A stretch of DNA of 64,000 nt from an uncultured Bacteroidales bacterium. Its GTDB lineage: Bacteria; Bacteroidota; Bacteroidia; Bacteroidales; Paludibacteraceae. A program made the translations under genes and the position numbers. Shown here piece by piece: positions 44,830 to 52,741 of this stretch. The DNA lies in assembly GCA_944321895.1 (NCBI GenBank), contig CALUNA010000013.1, positions 1-64,000 on the forward strand, written 5' to 3'. Below the pieces are notes generated by a model that worked only from the letters and a program-made list of their open reading frames with translations, had not been told where the DNA came from and did no database searches. Positions within the stretch are counted from its first letter, which is position 1; every line of letters begins with the position of its first letter.

Positions 44830-44881
44830 TCTTGATATTGGCGTAAAATCTGGAATAAACGTCTTGATATTGGCGTAAAAT
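44830..44881. repeat. 20-bp direct repeat upstream of the ATPase gene
   Basis: TCTTGATATTGGCGTAAAAT occurs at 44830-44849 and 44862-44881, exactly 32 bases apart (about three helical turns), just upstream of the promoter of the AAA ATPase gene. Two same-face copies next to a promoter look like operator sites. Confidence 0.8.
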
Positions 44882-44904
44882 TTGTATTCCACAAAAAGAA
44901 TGAT

Positions 44905-44912
44905 TACTTTTG
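44905..44912 (+). promoter_or_regulatory. Promoter of the AAA ATPase gene, -7 element
   Basis: TACTTTTG matches TAnnTTTG and lies 24 bases after the second direct repeat and 20 bases before the ATG. Confidence 0.65.
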
Positions 44913-44931
44913 CCCATGATAAGTGTATTAT

Positions 44932-46185
44932 ATGACTAAACGGAGACAATTATTGCAGATAATAGAAAACACACAGGGGAAACGGCATGGGCGTATTCTG
45001 GTATTGACGGGAGCAAGGCAGGTAGGAAAAACAACTTTAGTAAAACTTGCATTGCCGGACTATAGCTATCTCTCCATAGAAGACCCTGTCATGAGGCCTG
45101 CGTATGCGCGTTTGTCGGCAGCGCAGTGGTATTCTTTATATCCGCAAGCCATTTTGGATGAGGTGCAAAAAGAGCCACAACTGATAGAAAGCATAAAGGC
45201 AACTTTTGATCAATACAATGATGTCCGTTTTGCACTTCTGGGATCGAGCCAGTTGTTGCTGTTGGAAAAGGTTAAAGAAACATTGGCCGGGCGATGTATC
45301 ATCTATGAAATGTTTCCATTGACCTTACCGGAATTGCAGACCTCTTCATGGGAAGCACAACTTTATCAGTCTTATTGGCAGCAATTGCTGCTTGAACCTT
45401 CCGTATGTCCGGATTTTTATCCGAGTTTTGCATTTGATAACAGGATGGCAGAAAAGCAGGTGGCTTGGCAGCACTACTTGCGATATGGAGGCTATCCGGC
45501 ATTGGTGGCTGAGCAAATGACGGATGAAGACAGGTTCGAATGGCTTGCCAATTATGTTCGCACTTATCTGGAGCGGGATATCCGTGATCTGGCTTCGTTC
45601 CGTGATTTGGAACCATTTATAAAAATGCAACATGCTACAGCTTTGCACACGGCCAAGGTATTGAATGCATCCAATATGGCTAAGGATATCGGGGTTTCGC
45701 CCAAAACAGTGTTGCGCTATCTGGAATATTTGAGGATAAGCTATCAGACAATTATTTTGCCTTCATGGGAACGTAATCCGACCAAACGCTTGGTGAAGGC
45801 ACCTAAAATTCATTATCTGGATAATGGGGTGTTGCAGGCAGTATTGCAGAAAAGAGGAGGAATAACAGGCGAAGAGTTTGAAAGCCTGGTCGTTGCAGAG
45901 CTATACAAACAGGCCAAAAACATGCAGGCAAATGTTTCTTTTCATCATTTGCGTACGCATGATGGCAAAGAAGTGGATTTGTTGGTGGAATTGCCAGCCG
46001 GCTATTTTGCCTTTGAGATAAAACGGACGGAGCATGTTTCCCAAATTGATGCACGCCATCTGATGGACTTGGACCAGATATTGGACAAACCTTTGTTGCA
46101 AGGATTTGTCTTGTCAAACGACTGGGGTACGCATCGTTTTTCGGATAAAATCCAGGCCGTGAATGTTATAATGTTTTTGGGTTGA
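44932..46185 (+). CDS. AAA-family ATPase with DUF4143 nuclease-like domain
   Basis: A 417-residue protein of the AAA_14/DUF4143 group. Walker A is LTGARQVGKTTLVKLAL; Walker B is YPQAILDEVQKEP; sensor region LLGSSQLLLLEKVKETLAGR. A winged-helix segment (AKDIGVSPKTVLRYLEYL) follows, then the C-terminal DUF4143 domain with HDGKEVDLLVEL and FAFEIKRTE, a restriction-endonuclease-like E/D-x-K pattern. Such proteins are widespread and mobile in Bacteroidota; their role is unclear. The gene has its own promoter with a tandem operator-like repeat and sits between the decayed and intact WbsX-like copies. A GTG three codons upstream is an alternative start. Confidence 0.87.
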   Translation: MTKRRQLLQIIENTQGKRHGRILVLTGARQVGKTTLVKLALPDYSYLSIEDPVMRPAYARLSAAQWYSLYPQAILDEVQKEPQLIESIKATFDQYNDVRFALLGSSQLLLLEKVKETLAGRCIIYEMFPLTLPELQTSSWEAQLYQSYWQQLLLEPSVCPDFYPSFAFDNRMAEKQVAWQHYLRYGGYPALVAEQMTDEDRFEWLANYVRTYLERDIRDLASFRDLEPFIKMQHATALHTAKVLNASNMAKDIGVSPKTVLRYLEYLRISYQTIILPSWERNPTKRLVKAPKIHYLDNGVLQAVLQKRGGITGEEFESLVVAELYKQAKNMQANVSFHHLRTHDGKEVDLLVELPAGYFAFEIKRTEHVSQIDARHLMDLDQILDKPLLQGFVLSNDWGTHRFSDKIQAVNVIMFLG

Positions 46186-46198
46186 TAAATTAAATTTG

Positions 46199-46206
46199 TA
46201 ATTTTG
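46199..46206 (+). promoter_or_regulatory. Promoter of the WbsX-like gene, -7 element
   Basis: TAATTTTG, 27 bases before the ATG at 46233. It may drive the second half of the polysaccharide locus. Confidence 0.65.
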
Positions 46207-46232
46207 CACGTATTTCTAACAAAAGTAATAAA

Positions 46233-47312
46233 ATGGAACAAAAAAATAAAAAAGCACGTGTAATAGCCTTTTATTTGCCTCAATTTCATCCGATACCTGA
46301 GAATGACAAATGGTGGGGAAAAGGATTTACGGAATGGACAAACGTGGCAAAAGCTAAGCCTTTGTTTCGAGGCCATTACCAACCGCGAATACCTGCTGAT
46401 TTGGGATTTTATGATTTGCGTCTTCCGGAGGTGCGTGAAGCACAAGCTCAGTTGGCACGAGAAGCAGGTATTGATGCTTTTTGTTATTGGCATTATTGGT
46501 TTGGAAATGGCAAACAACTGATGGAAAGGCCTTTGCAAGATGTGATAAGAATGAAACAGCCAGATTTCCCTTTCTGTTTGGGGTGGGCTAATCATACCTG
46601 GTATAAGAAGCAATGGAATAGCCAAGTTTCTAGGTTTTCTCAGGAGAAATTGATAGAGCAGACTTATCCTGGCATAAGTGATATTGATGAACATTTTTAT
46701 AAAATGCTGCCAACCTTTTTAGATAATAGATATTTTAGATTGCATGGTAAATTAGTTTTTTTGATATATGATCCATTTTCAATTCCATATTTGGAGCGAT
46801 TCATGGAGAGGTGGCAAGAATTAGCACAGATAAATGGCTTACCTGGTTTTTATTTTATTGCCCAAGTTGATGCTAAAACTATCAGTACCGAGGTGAATAA
46901 ATTATTTGATGCCGTTAATTATGATTGCATTAGAAATTTGTTTAATAATTCACGTATTAGACGTTTAATAGCTTATACTATCAAAAGACCTATAGTAAAA
47001 CCATATAAATCATTACTAAGAAAGTATGATTTGTCAGTAATTAAATCGAATCGTGTTTATCCTACAATTTATCCGAATTGGGATGTGTCGCCACGTATTG
47101 GCTATATTGCATCTGTACTTCATAAATCTACTCCACAATTATTTGAACAACATGTAAATCAGATTATAAGTACATTAGTTGATAAACCTAATGATGATAA
47201 AGTTATCTTTTTGAAGTCATGGAATGAATGGGCCGAGGGTAATTATATGGAGCCAGATTTGAAGTTTGGAAAAGAATATATTTATGCATTACGGAGGGCG
47301 ATATATGAATGA
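46233..47312 (+). CDS. WbsX-like (GH99-related) polysaccharide biosynthesis protein
   Basis: A 359-residue cytoplasmic protein of the glycosyltransferase WbsX family, related in fold to GH99. Family landmarks: [61 protein letters not shown] and the C-terminal SWNEWAEGNYMEP. It is found in many O-antigen loci and probably transfers or processes a sugar of the repeat unit. A decayed copy of its start lies at 44236. The 3' end overlaps the next gene by 8 bases. Confidence 0.88.
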   Translation: MEQKNKKARVIAFYLPQFHPIPENDKWWGKGFTEWTNVAKAKPLFRGHYQPRIPADLGFYDLRLPEVREAQAQLAREAGIDAFCYWHYWFGNGKQLMERPLQDVIRMKQPDFPFCLGWANHTWYKKQWNSQVSRFSQEKLIEQTYPGISDIDEHFYKMLPTFLDNRYFRLHGKLVFLIYDPFSIPYLERFMERWQELAQINGLPGFYFIAQVDAKTISTEVNKLFDAVNYDCIRNLFNNSRIRRLIAYTIKRPIVKPYKSLLRKYDLSVIKSNRVYPTIYPNWDVSPRIGYIASVLHKSTPQLFEQHVNQIISTLVDKPNDDKVIFLKSWNEWAEGNYMEPDLKFGKEYIYALRRAIYE

Positions 47313-47847
47313 GTACGCTAAATCGTTTTTGTTAAGTTTATTTAATTTTTGTATTTCTTTTGTAATGTGGCTACATATATGGCCATTAAGAAAACTTTTT
47401 TTGAAATGTTTTTGTGGAAGATGGGATAAAGGTGCAGTTTGTTTACGTAACGTGGATTTAAGAAAGCCGCTTAATGTTTATGTTGGAAAAAATACGATAA
47501 TAAATAAAAGAGTTCTTTTGGATGGAAGAGGGGGAAAATTGTGTATTGGAAATAATGTTGACATTGCTCAGGATGTTAATATCTGGACATTGGAACATGA
47601 TGTTAACGATCCGCAGCATATTTCTGTAGGTGCTGATGTGGTAATTGATGATTATGTTTGGATAGGTGCAAGATCTACTATAATGCCTGGAGTGAAAATT
47701 GGTAAAGGTGCTGTTGTTGGAACATGTGCTCTGGTAACCAAAGATGTTCCACCGTTAGCTATTGTGGGAGGAATTCCTGCTAAAATTATTGGTCAAAGAA
47801 AAAATGCATTAACCTATAATTTAAGATATATTCCTTGGTTCCAATGA
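47305..47847 (+). CDS. Hexapeptide-repeat acyltransferase, WcaF-like
   Basis: A 180-residue beta-helix acyltransferase with a hydrophobic N-terminus (about residues 8-30) that may sit in the membrane. Hexapeptides run from about 60 to 160 (IGNNVDIAQDVNIWTLEHD, with the catalytic His; then VWIGARSTIMPGVKIGKGAV) and it closes with GGIPAKIIGQR. The start at 47305 is preceded by GGAGG, an unusually clear Shine-Dalgarno for this phylum, and overlaps the preceding gene by 8 bases. It overlaps the next gene by ATGA. Confidence 0.87.
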   Translation: MNEYAKSFLLSLFNFCISFVMWLHIWPLRKLFLKCFCGRWDKGAVCLRNVDLRKPLNVYVGKNTIINKRVLLDGRGGKLCIGNNVDIAQDVNIWTLEHDVNDPQHISVGADVVIDDYVWIGARSTIMPGVKIGKGAVVGTCALVTKDVPPLAIVGGIPAKIIGQRKNALTYNLRYIPWFQ

Positions 47848-48977
47848 AACTGTTGTATATTGATCCTCAATCATATTCAAATTTAGCATTGTATGATTAT
47901 AATTTGCTAAAGAATTTACCGCGTGAAACTGAAATTATTTTCTGTGGAAGTTCTTTGTATAATCAATCAATACCTAAAAATGTGAAGTTTATTCCTGTAT
48001 TTCGTTACAATAAACTTCAAAATAATCTATTGAAACTATTTAGCTATTGGATCTCTTTAATTAGACTATTTGTATTGGTTTGTAGAGAGAAGCCTAACGT
48101 TGTGCATATACAATGGATTCGCTGTTTCTTTTTGGATTATTTGTTTCTTAAATTACTCAAATGTAAGGGCATTAAAGTAGTTTATACGGCTCATAATGTT
48201 CTTCCGCATAATTCCGAAAATAAATATAAAAATCAGTTTAATAAGTATTATCATAGATTAGATGCCATTATTGTTCATTCCTTGGCTTCTAAGAATGAAA
48301 TGATTGATTTGTTTAATATCGAAGAATCTAAGATTCATGTTATTAGACATGGTGTGTTGAGCTATCCAGTACCACAAGAGAAGATACAGATGCGTACTGA
48401 ACAGTTGAAAAAGGAGATTGGGATTAGAGATCAGATTGTTTTTGCTGTAATTGGTTCAATGAGTTTCTATAAAGGGTGTGATCTAATTGTTGATTTATGG
48501 AAAAATAATACATTACTACAGGATGATGATAAGTATAAGTTGTTGATTGTAGGGAGAAATCAAGGGATAGATTTTTCAGATATAAAACACACTAAAAATG
48601 TTCATATAGTTGATGCCTATGTTGATGATGAGTCTCTTTTAGCATACATGTCATTGACGGATGTATTATTACTTCCTTATCGTAAAATTTCTCAGAGTGG
48701 TGTTTTACTAACAGCACTTGCAAACGGAGTTCCTTTTGTTGTTTCTAATGCTGGTGGGATTTCAGAGCCTCTTTCAGTAGCTGATGTGGGCTGGAACATA
48801 GGAGATGCTTCGATTGAGAATTTGCAGAATTGTATAATTAATTTAATCGCTAATTTTGAAGAGATAAAACAGAAAAGGAATAACAATGAAGGGTGGAATA
48901 AAGTACGGCGTCTATATAATTGGGAAAATATAGCTTTAGATACGTATAGTTTATATTTATCTCTCGGTGATTGTTGA
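47844..48977 (+). CDS. Glycosyltransferase family 4
   Basis: A 377-residue GT-B enzyme. N-terminal half includes VVHIQWIRCFFLDYLFL and VVYTAHNVLPHNSENKYK; the C-terminal half has FAVIGSMSFYKGCDLIVDLW and the donor site LLPYRKISQSGVLLTALANG, where the usual E-x7-E is modified. It starts at the ATGA overlap with the acyltransferase (a TTG three codons upstream is also open). Strongly AT-rich. Exact linkage unknown. Confidence 0.87.
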   Translation: MKLLYIDPQSYSNLALYDYNLLKNLPRETEIIFCGSSLYNQSIPKNVKFIPVFRYNKLQNNLLKLFSYWISLIRLFVLVCREKPNVVHIQWIRCFFLDYLFLKLLKCKGIKVVYTAHNVLPHNSENKYKNQFNKYYHRLDAIIVHSLASKNEMIDLFNIEESKIHVIRHGVLSYPVPQEKIQMRTEQLKKEIGIRDQIVFAVIGSMSFYKGCDLIVDLWKNNTLLQDDDKYKLLIVGRNQGIDFSDIKHTKNVHIVDAYVDDESLLAYMSLTDVLLLPYRKISQSGVLLTALANGVPFVVSNAGGISEPLSVADVGWNIGDASIENLQNCIINLIANFEEIKQKRNNNEGWNKVRRLYNWENIALDTYSLYLSLGDC

Positions 48978-49055
48978 AAATGTTATGGTGTTCTCTTGGA
49001 AATACTCTCTTTTTGATTGAATAAAAAAAGTATTTAAAACTGTTGTTTGCTTTAT

Positions 49056-50081
49056 ATGAGAAATGCAAGTTTTTTGACGATAGTATGTCCTGTTTATAAT
49101 GAGCAGAAATATATTGAACAATGTATTGAATCCATATTGGTTCAGGATTTCCCCAGAGAAAATCTGGAGGTTTTGTTTGTAGATGGCATGAGCAGTGATG
49201 AAACAAGGCAAATAATAAGTTCATATATTGATAAATATTCTTTTATACGTATGTTGGACAATCCTGAACGAATTGTGCCGTATGCTATGAATATTGGTAT
49301 TATGGAGGCTAAAGGAGATGTCATTATGCGTTTAGATGCTCATGCGATATATCCTTCTAATTATTTTTCTACTTTGGTAGATGCTTTATATAAGTTGAAT
49401 GCAGATAATGTTGGGGCTATATGTAGAACATTGCCAGCTCGTGAGACTCCAAAATGTAAAGCAATTGCCATTGCAATGAGTAGTGCATTTGGAGTAGGCA
49501 ACTCTTATTTTAGAATAGGTACTGAAAAGGTTATGGAAGTTGATACAGTTCCTTTTGGATGTTATAGAAAGAATGTGTTTGAGGAAATAGGAATGTATGA
49601 TGTAGAATTAGTGAGAAATCAAGATGATGAACTTAATGCACGATTAATTAAGCATGGAGGGAAAATCTATTTGCTGCCTAATTTGGTTATTGATTATTAT
49701 GCCCGTGACACTTTCTGTAAAACGTGGAAGATGTTTTATCAATATGGTTTATATAAACCGTTGGTCAATAGGAAGCTAGGTTCACCTGCCACATTTAGAC
49801 AATTTGTACCATTGCTATTTGTTGTTGGTGTGATTGTTGGGGGCGGTATGTCGTTTGTTAATATTTGGTTGTTGTATGCATATTGTTTTGTTTTATTATT
49901 GTATGTGATGTTGGGCGTTTTTATTGGTGTAAGGGCTAATAAAAAAGTCCATGATTGGAGGTTGGTGTTTATATTGCCTGTTGCTTTTGGAATTATACAT
50001 TTTGCATATGGTATAGGGCATTTATGTGGAATATATAAAGTTGTCTTTCGTAAATCTTTTAATGTAAGTTCAAATAGATGA
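49056..50081 (+). CDS. Glycosyltransferase family 2 with C-terminal membrane anchor, ExoA-like
   Basis: A 341-residue GT2 enzyme. N-terminus LTIVCPVYNEQKYIEQCIES, then DGMSSDETRQII, and the metal site VIMRLDAHAIYP (a DxD variant, DAHA). NQDDELNARLIKHGGKI contains the catalytic-base region of processive-type GT2 enzymes. Two or three hydrophobic segments after about residue 250 anchor it to the membrane, as in the succinoglycan enzyme ExoA. It overlaps the DegT gene by ATGA. A 78-base gap before it has no recognised promoter. Confidence 0.88.
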   Translation: MRNASFLTIVCPVYNEQKYIEQCIESILVQDFPRENLEVLFVDGMSSDETRQIISSYIDKYSFIRMLDNPERIVPYAMNIGIMEAKGDVIMRLDAHAIYPSNYFSTLVDALYKLNADNVGAICRTLPARETPKCKAIAIAMSSAFGVGNSYFRIGTEKVMEVDTVPFGCYRKNVFEEIGMYDVELVRNQDDELNARLIKHGGKIYLLPNLVIDYYARDTFCKTWKMFYQYGLYKPLVNRKLGSPATFRQFVPLLFVVGVIVGGGMSFVNIWLLYAYCFVLLLYVMLGVFIGVRANKKVHDWRLVFILPVAFGIIHFAYGIGHLCGIYKVVFRKSFNVSSNR

Positions 50082-51292
50082 GTTATATGAAAAAAATTCT
50101 CTTTTCGCCTCCTGATATAACAAATCAGGAAGTTGAGGAAGTCGCAGATGCACTTCGCTCAGGTTGGATAACAACAGGACCTCGGACAAAAAAATTTGAA
50201 AATCTGATAGCAGAATATTGCCATACGGAAAAAGCGGTTTGTTTGAATTCTGCAACAGCGTGCATGGAGTTGATTCTTCGTGTGTTAGGGGTAGGTCCAG
50301 GTGATGAAGTGATTGTCCCTGCTTATACCTATACCGCTACTGCAAGTGTAGTGGCTCATGTGGGGGCTACAATCGTAATGATAGATACGGCACCCAATTC
50401 TTATGAAATGGACTATCAAGCTGTAGCTGCTAAAATAACAGAACGCACAAAGGTTATTATGCCAGTGGATTTAGCAGGTGTAATCTGTGATTATAAGGTT
50501 TTGTATGAAATTGTTGAGGCTAAACGAGCTTTATTTAAACCTAATAATGGTATACAGGAAGTATTTGGCCGTGTAATAATTTTGGCAGATGCCGCTCATG
50601 CTTTTGGCGCTCAACAGAATGGTCGGATGTGTGGTGAGATAGCTGATTTTACTTCATTTTCTTTTCATGCGGTAAAAAATCTGACGACTGCAGAGGGGGG
50701 GGCATTAACTTGGAGAAACATCAAAGGTATAGATAACGAATGGCTATATAAACAATTCCAATTACTTTCATTGCATGGTCAAAGCAAAGATGCATTAGCC
50801 AAAACTCAGTTGGGCGCATGGGAATATGACATCGTTTCTCCTGCTTACAAATGCAATATGACCGATATTATGGCTTCTATTGGTTTAGTCCAGTTAAGTC
50901 GCTATGCCAATATATTGGATAGAAGAAGGGAGATAATTGAGAAATATAACACTGCCTTTTCCAAGTTGAATATACAGGTTTTGGAACATTTTAGCGATAA
51001 CCATGCCTCAAGCGGTCATTTATATTTGGTACGTATGTTAGGAAAGGATGTCGCGTATAGGAATGATGTTATTTTAAAAATGGCTGAACAAGGAATTGCA
51101 TGCAATGTACATTATAAACCTTTACCCATGATGACTGCGTATAAACAATTGGGGTTTGATATTAAGGATTATCCTAATGCATATTGTATGTATCAGAACG
51201 AAATCACATTGCCGCTGCATACGTGTTTGTCAGATGATGATATTGAATATGTTATAAAACATTTTATTGACATTGTTTCCTTGCAGAAGTAA
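50078..51292 (+). CDS. DegT/DnrJ/EryC1/StrS sugar aminotransferase
   Basis: A 404-residue PLP enzyme that aminates a nucleotide-linked keto sugar. The PLP lysine is Lys200 in SFHAVKNLTTAEGG; ADAAHAFGAQQNGR carries the Asp that binds the pyridine nitrogen; PAYTYTATASVVAHVGA is conserved. With rfbB it could make a dTDP-4-amino-4,6-dideoxyhexose; with the UDP-HexNAc dehydrogenase it could act in a Wbp-type diamino-uronate route. The sequence does not decide. It is about 40 residues longer than typical, with an insert near 150-165. Next to the initiating transferase, as in many Pgl-like loci. Confidence 0.9.
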   Translation: MSYMKKILFSPPDITNQEVEEVADALRSGWITTGPRTKKFENLIAEYCHTEKAVCLNSATACMELILRVLGVGPGDEVIVPAYTYTATASVVAHVGATIVMIDTAPNSYEMDYQAVAAKITERTKVIMPVDLAGVICDYKVLYEIVEAKRALFKPNNGIQEVFGRVIILADAAHAFGAQQNGRMCGEIADFTSFSFHAVKNLTTAEGGALTWRNIKGIDNEWLYKQFQLLSLHGQSKDALAKTQLGAWEYDIVSPAYKCNMTDIMASIGLVQLSRYANILDRRREIIEKYNTAFSKLNIQVLEHFSDNHASSGHLYLVRMLGKDVAYRNDVILKMAEQGIACNVHYKPLPMMTAYKQLGFDIKDYPNAYCMYQNEITLPLHTCLSDDDIEYVIKHFIDIVSLQK

Positions 51293-51302
51293 TGGGATAA
51301 TT

Positions 51303-51893
51303 ATGACAAGATTTTGTGATATCCTTTTTAGTTTTATTGGTCTTTTGTGTTTAAGTCCGCTATTCCTTGTGTTGGCAATATGGATAAAAATAGATTCATC
51401 TGGTCCCGTCTTTTATAAACAAAGTCGTGTGGGACGTGATAATAAAGATTTTATGCTTTATAAATTTCGTTCCATGCGGATTGGGGCAGACAAATATGGT
51501 CTGATTACTGTTGGAGGGAGAGATCCACGTGTGACTCGGTCTGGGTATTTTATTCGTAAATATAAGTTGGATGAATTGCCACAATTAATCAACGTTTTAA
51601 AGGGAGATATGAGTCTGGTTGGACCTCGCCCGGAAGTCCGGAAATATGTAGATATGTATACAGAAGAACAACGTAAAGTTTTGTCCGTACGTCCAGGGAT
51701 AACAGATTATGCATCAATAAAATATGTGGATGAAAATGTTTTATTGGAAAATTCGGCTGACCCAGAGAAGACTTATATAGAAAATGTGATGCCTGATAAA
51801 TTGCAATATAATATGTTATATATAGAACATGCTACGTTATCTGAATATTTCAAAATCATTTTTTTGACGATTGGCAAAGTTCTAAGGCATTAG
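51303..51893 (+). CDS. Initiating sugar-1-phosphate transferase (PglC/WcaJ catalytic domain)
   Basis: A 196-residue monotopic phosphoglycosyl transferase that loads the first sugar phosphate onto undecaprenyl phosphate. One membrane-inserted N-terminal helix ([21 protein letters not shown]) is followed by the signature block [50 protein letters not shown] and GPRPEV. The small size matches PglC rather than full-length WcaJ. It is the last intact gene of the polysaccharide locus. Confidence 0.92.
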   Translation: MTRFCDILFSFIGLLCLSPLFLVLAIWIKIDSSGPVFYKQSRVGRDNKDFMLYKFRSMRIGADKYGLITVGGRDPRVTRSGYFIRKYKLDELPQLINVLKGDMSLVGPRPEVRKYVDMYTEEQRKVLSVRPGITDYASIKYVDENVLLENSADPEKTYIENVMPDKLQYNMLYIEHATLSEYFKIIFLTIGKVLRH

Positions 51894-51897
51894 AAAT

Positions 51898-51972
51898 ATT
51901 ATCTATGGTCCATGCGTTACCGAGGACGATGTCCGTTATATCGTTGCTGAAATCCGGAAACAGCTGTTGTGA
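51898..51972 (+). pseudogene. 3' scrap of a second DegT-type aminotransferase gene
   Basis: In one frame the sequence reads GPCVTEDDVRYIVAEIRKQLL then stop (about 51907-51972). This matches the usual C-terminal helix of DegT aminotransferases (compare CLSDDDIEYVIKHFIDIV in the intact gene) but comes from a clearly different gene. The rest is missing; the sugar transferase gene ends directly before it. Base composition here is already like the flanking genome. The match is short and read by eye. Confidence 0.55.
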
Positions 51973-52009
51973 TTGCAGTTGTCCGGTGGCCGGTGTGTGC
52001 TGATGCCGT

Positions 52010-52741
52010 TTATCGGATTGGTTTTTCGGCGAGAAAATTTTCAGCATCTTGTATTGTGCTGATTTTCCCGACGTCCAGCATGCGGTAGTCGGCAGGTATG
52101 TATGCGCGGATGTTGTGCGTCGCGCAGCATTTCAGATACAAGTCTATCATGGAGAATTTGGGAGGCATGTCTTTCATGCAGTCGAAGATGTCGGGTGAAA
52201 TGACTTGTATACCAGAAAAAGCGAGCGCATGCAGTCCGCTTGTATTCAATCCCTGCGGTTTTGTTTCTCCGGTTTGTATGTTCTGCCATCCTTGAAGCCG
52301 GTTCTCCTGATCGAAAAGCAGGTAGCGTGCTGTCTGGCGTTGGCTGACAACAACGGTAGCCAGGCTGTTTTCCATGTGTGCGGCCATGACGGCTTTCAGG
52401 TCCAGATTGGACAAGATATCCACATTGTGTGCCAGAAAAGGCTCATCGGTGAAAAAACGATGGGCCTTGAGCAGTCCTCCGCCGGTTTCGAGCAACATGT
52501 CGCGCTCGTCGGAAATGTCTATGTGGAGGCCAAAGTTGTCCTGTTGTTTCAGGAAACCGATAATCTGTTCTGGGAAATGGTGTACGTTAATGACCAGTTC
52601 GTTAAAACCGGATGCTTTCAGTTTCAGAATCAGGTGTTCAAGCAACGGCTTGCCTTGAACGGGTACCAGGGCCTTGGGAATCCGGTCGGTGAGGGGTTTG
52701 AGTCGTGTGCCTAATCCGGCTGCAAAGATCATTGCTTTCAT
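52010..52741 (-). CDS. Nucleotidyltransferase, MurU-like (N-acetylmuramate-1-P uridylyltransferase)
   Basis: A 243-residue sugar-1-phosphate nucleotidyltransferase. The signature GLGTRLKPLTDRIPKAL at the N-terminus and VQGKPLLEHLI, ETGGGLLKAHRFF and HNVDILSNLDL fit the MurU branch. MurU makes UDP-MurNAc from MurNAc-1-phosphate, bypassing de novo synthesis (and fosfomycin). The gene directly upstream, overlapping by ATGA, encodes an AmgK-like sugar kinase domain, the expected partner. Function is inferred from this pairing. Confidence 0.82.
   Translation of the reverse strand: MKAMIFAAGLGTRLKPLTDRIPKALVPVQGKPLLEHLILKLKASGFNELVINVHHFPEQIIGFLKQQDNFGLHIDISDERDMLLETGGGLLKAHRFFTDEPFLAHNVDILSNLDLKAVMAAHMENSLATVVVSQRQTARYLLFDQENRLQGWQNIQTGETKPQGLNTSGLHALAFSGIQVISPDIFDCMKDMPPKFSMIDLYLKCCATHNIRAYIPADYRMLDVGKISTIQDAENFLAEKPIR

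Noticed and set aside
41338-46190. Prophage, integrative element or insertion sequence
   Set aside because: No integrase, transposase, terminal inverted repeat or phage structural gene can be seen in the island.
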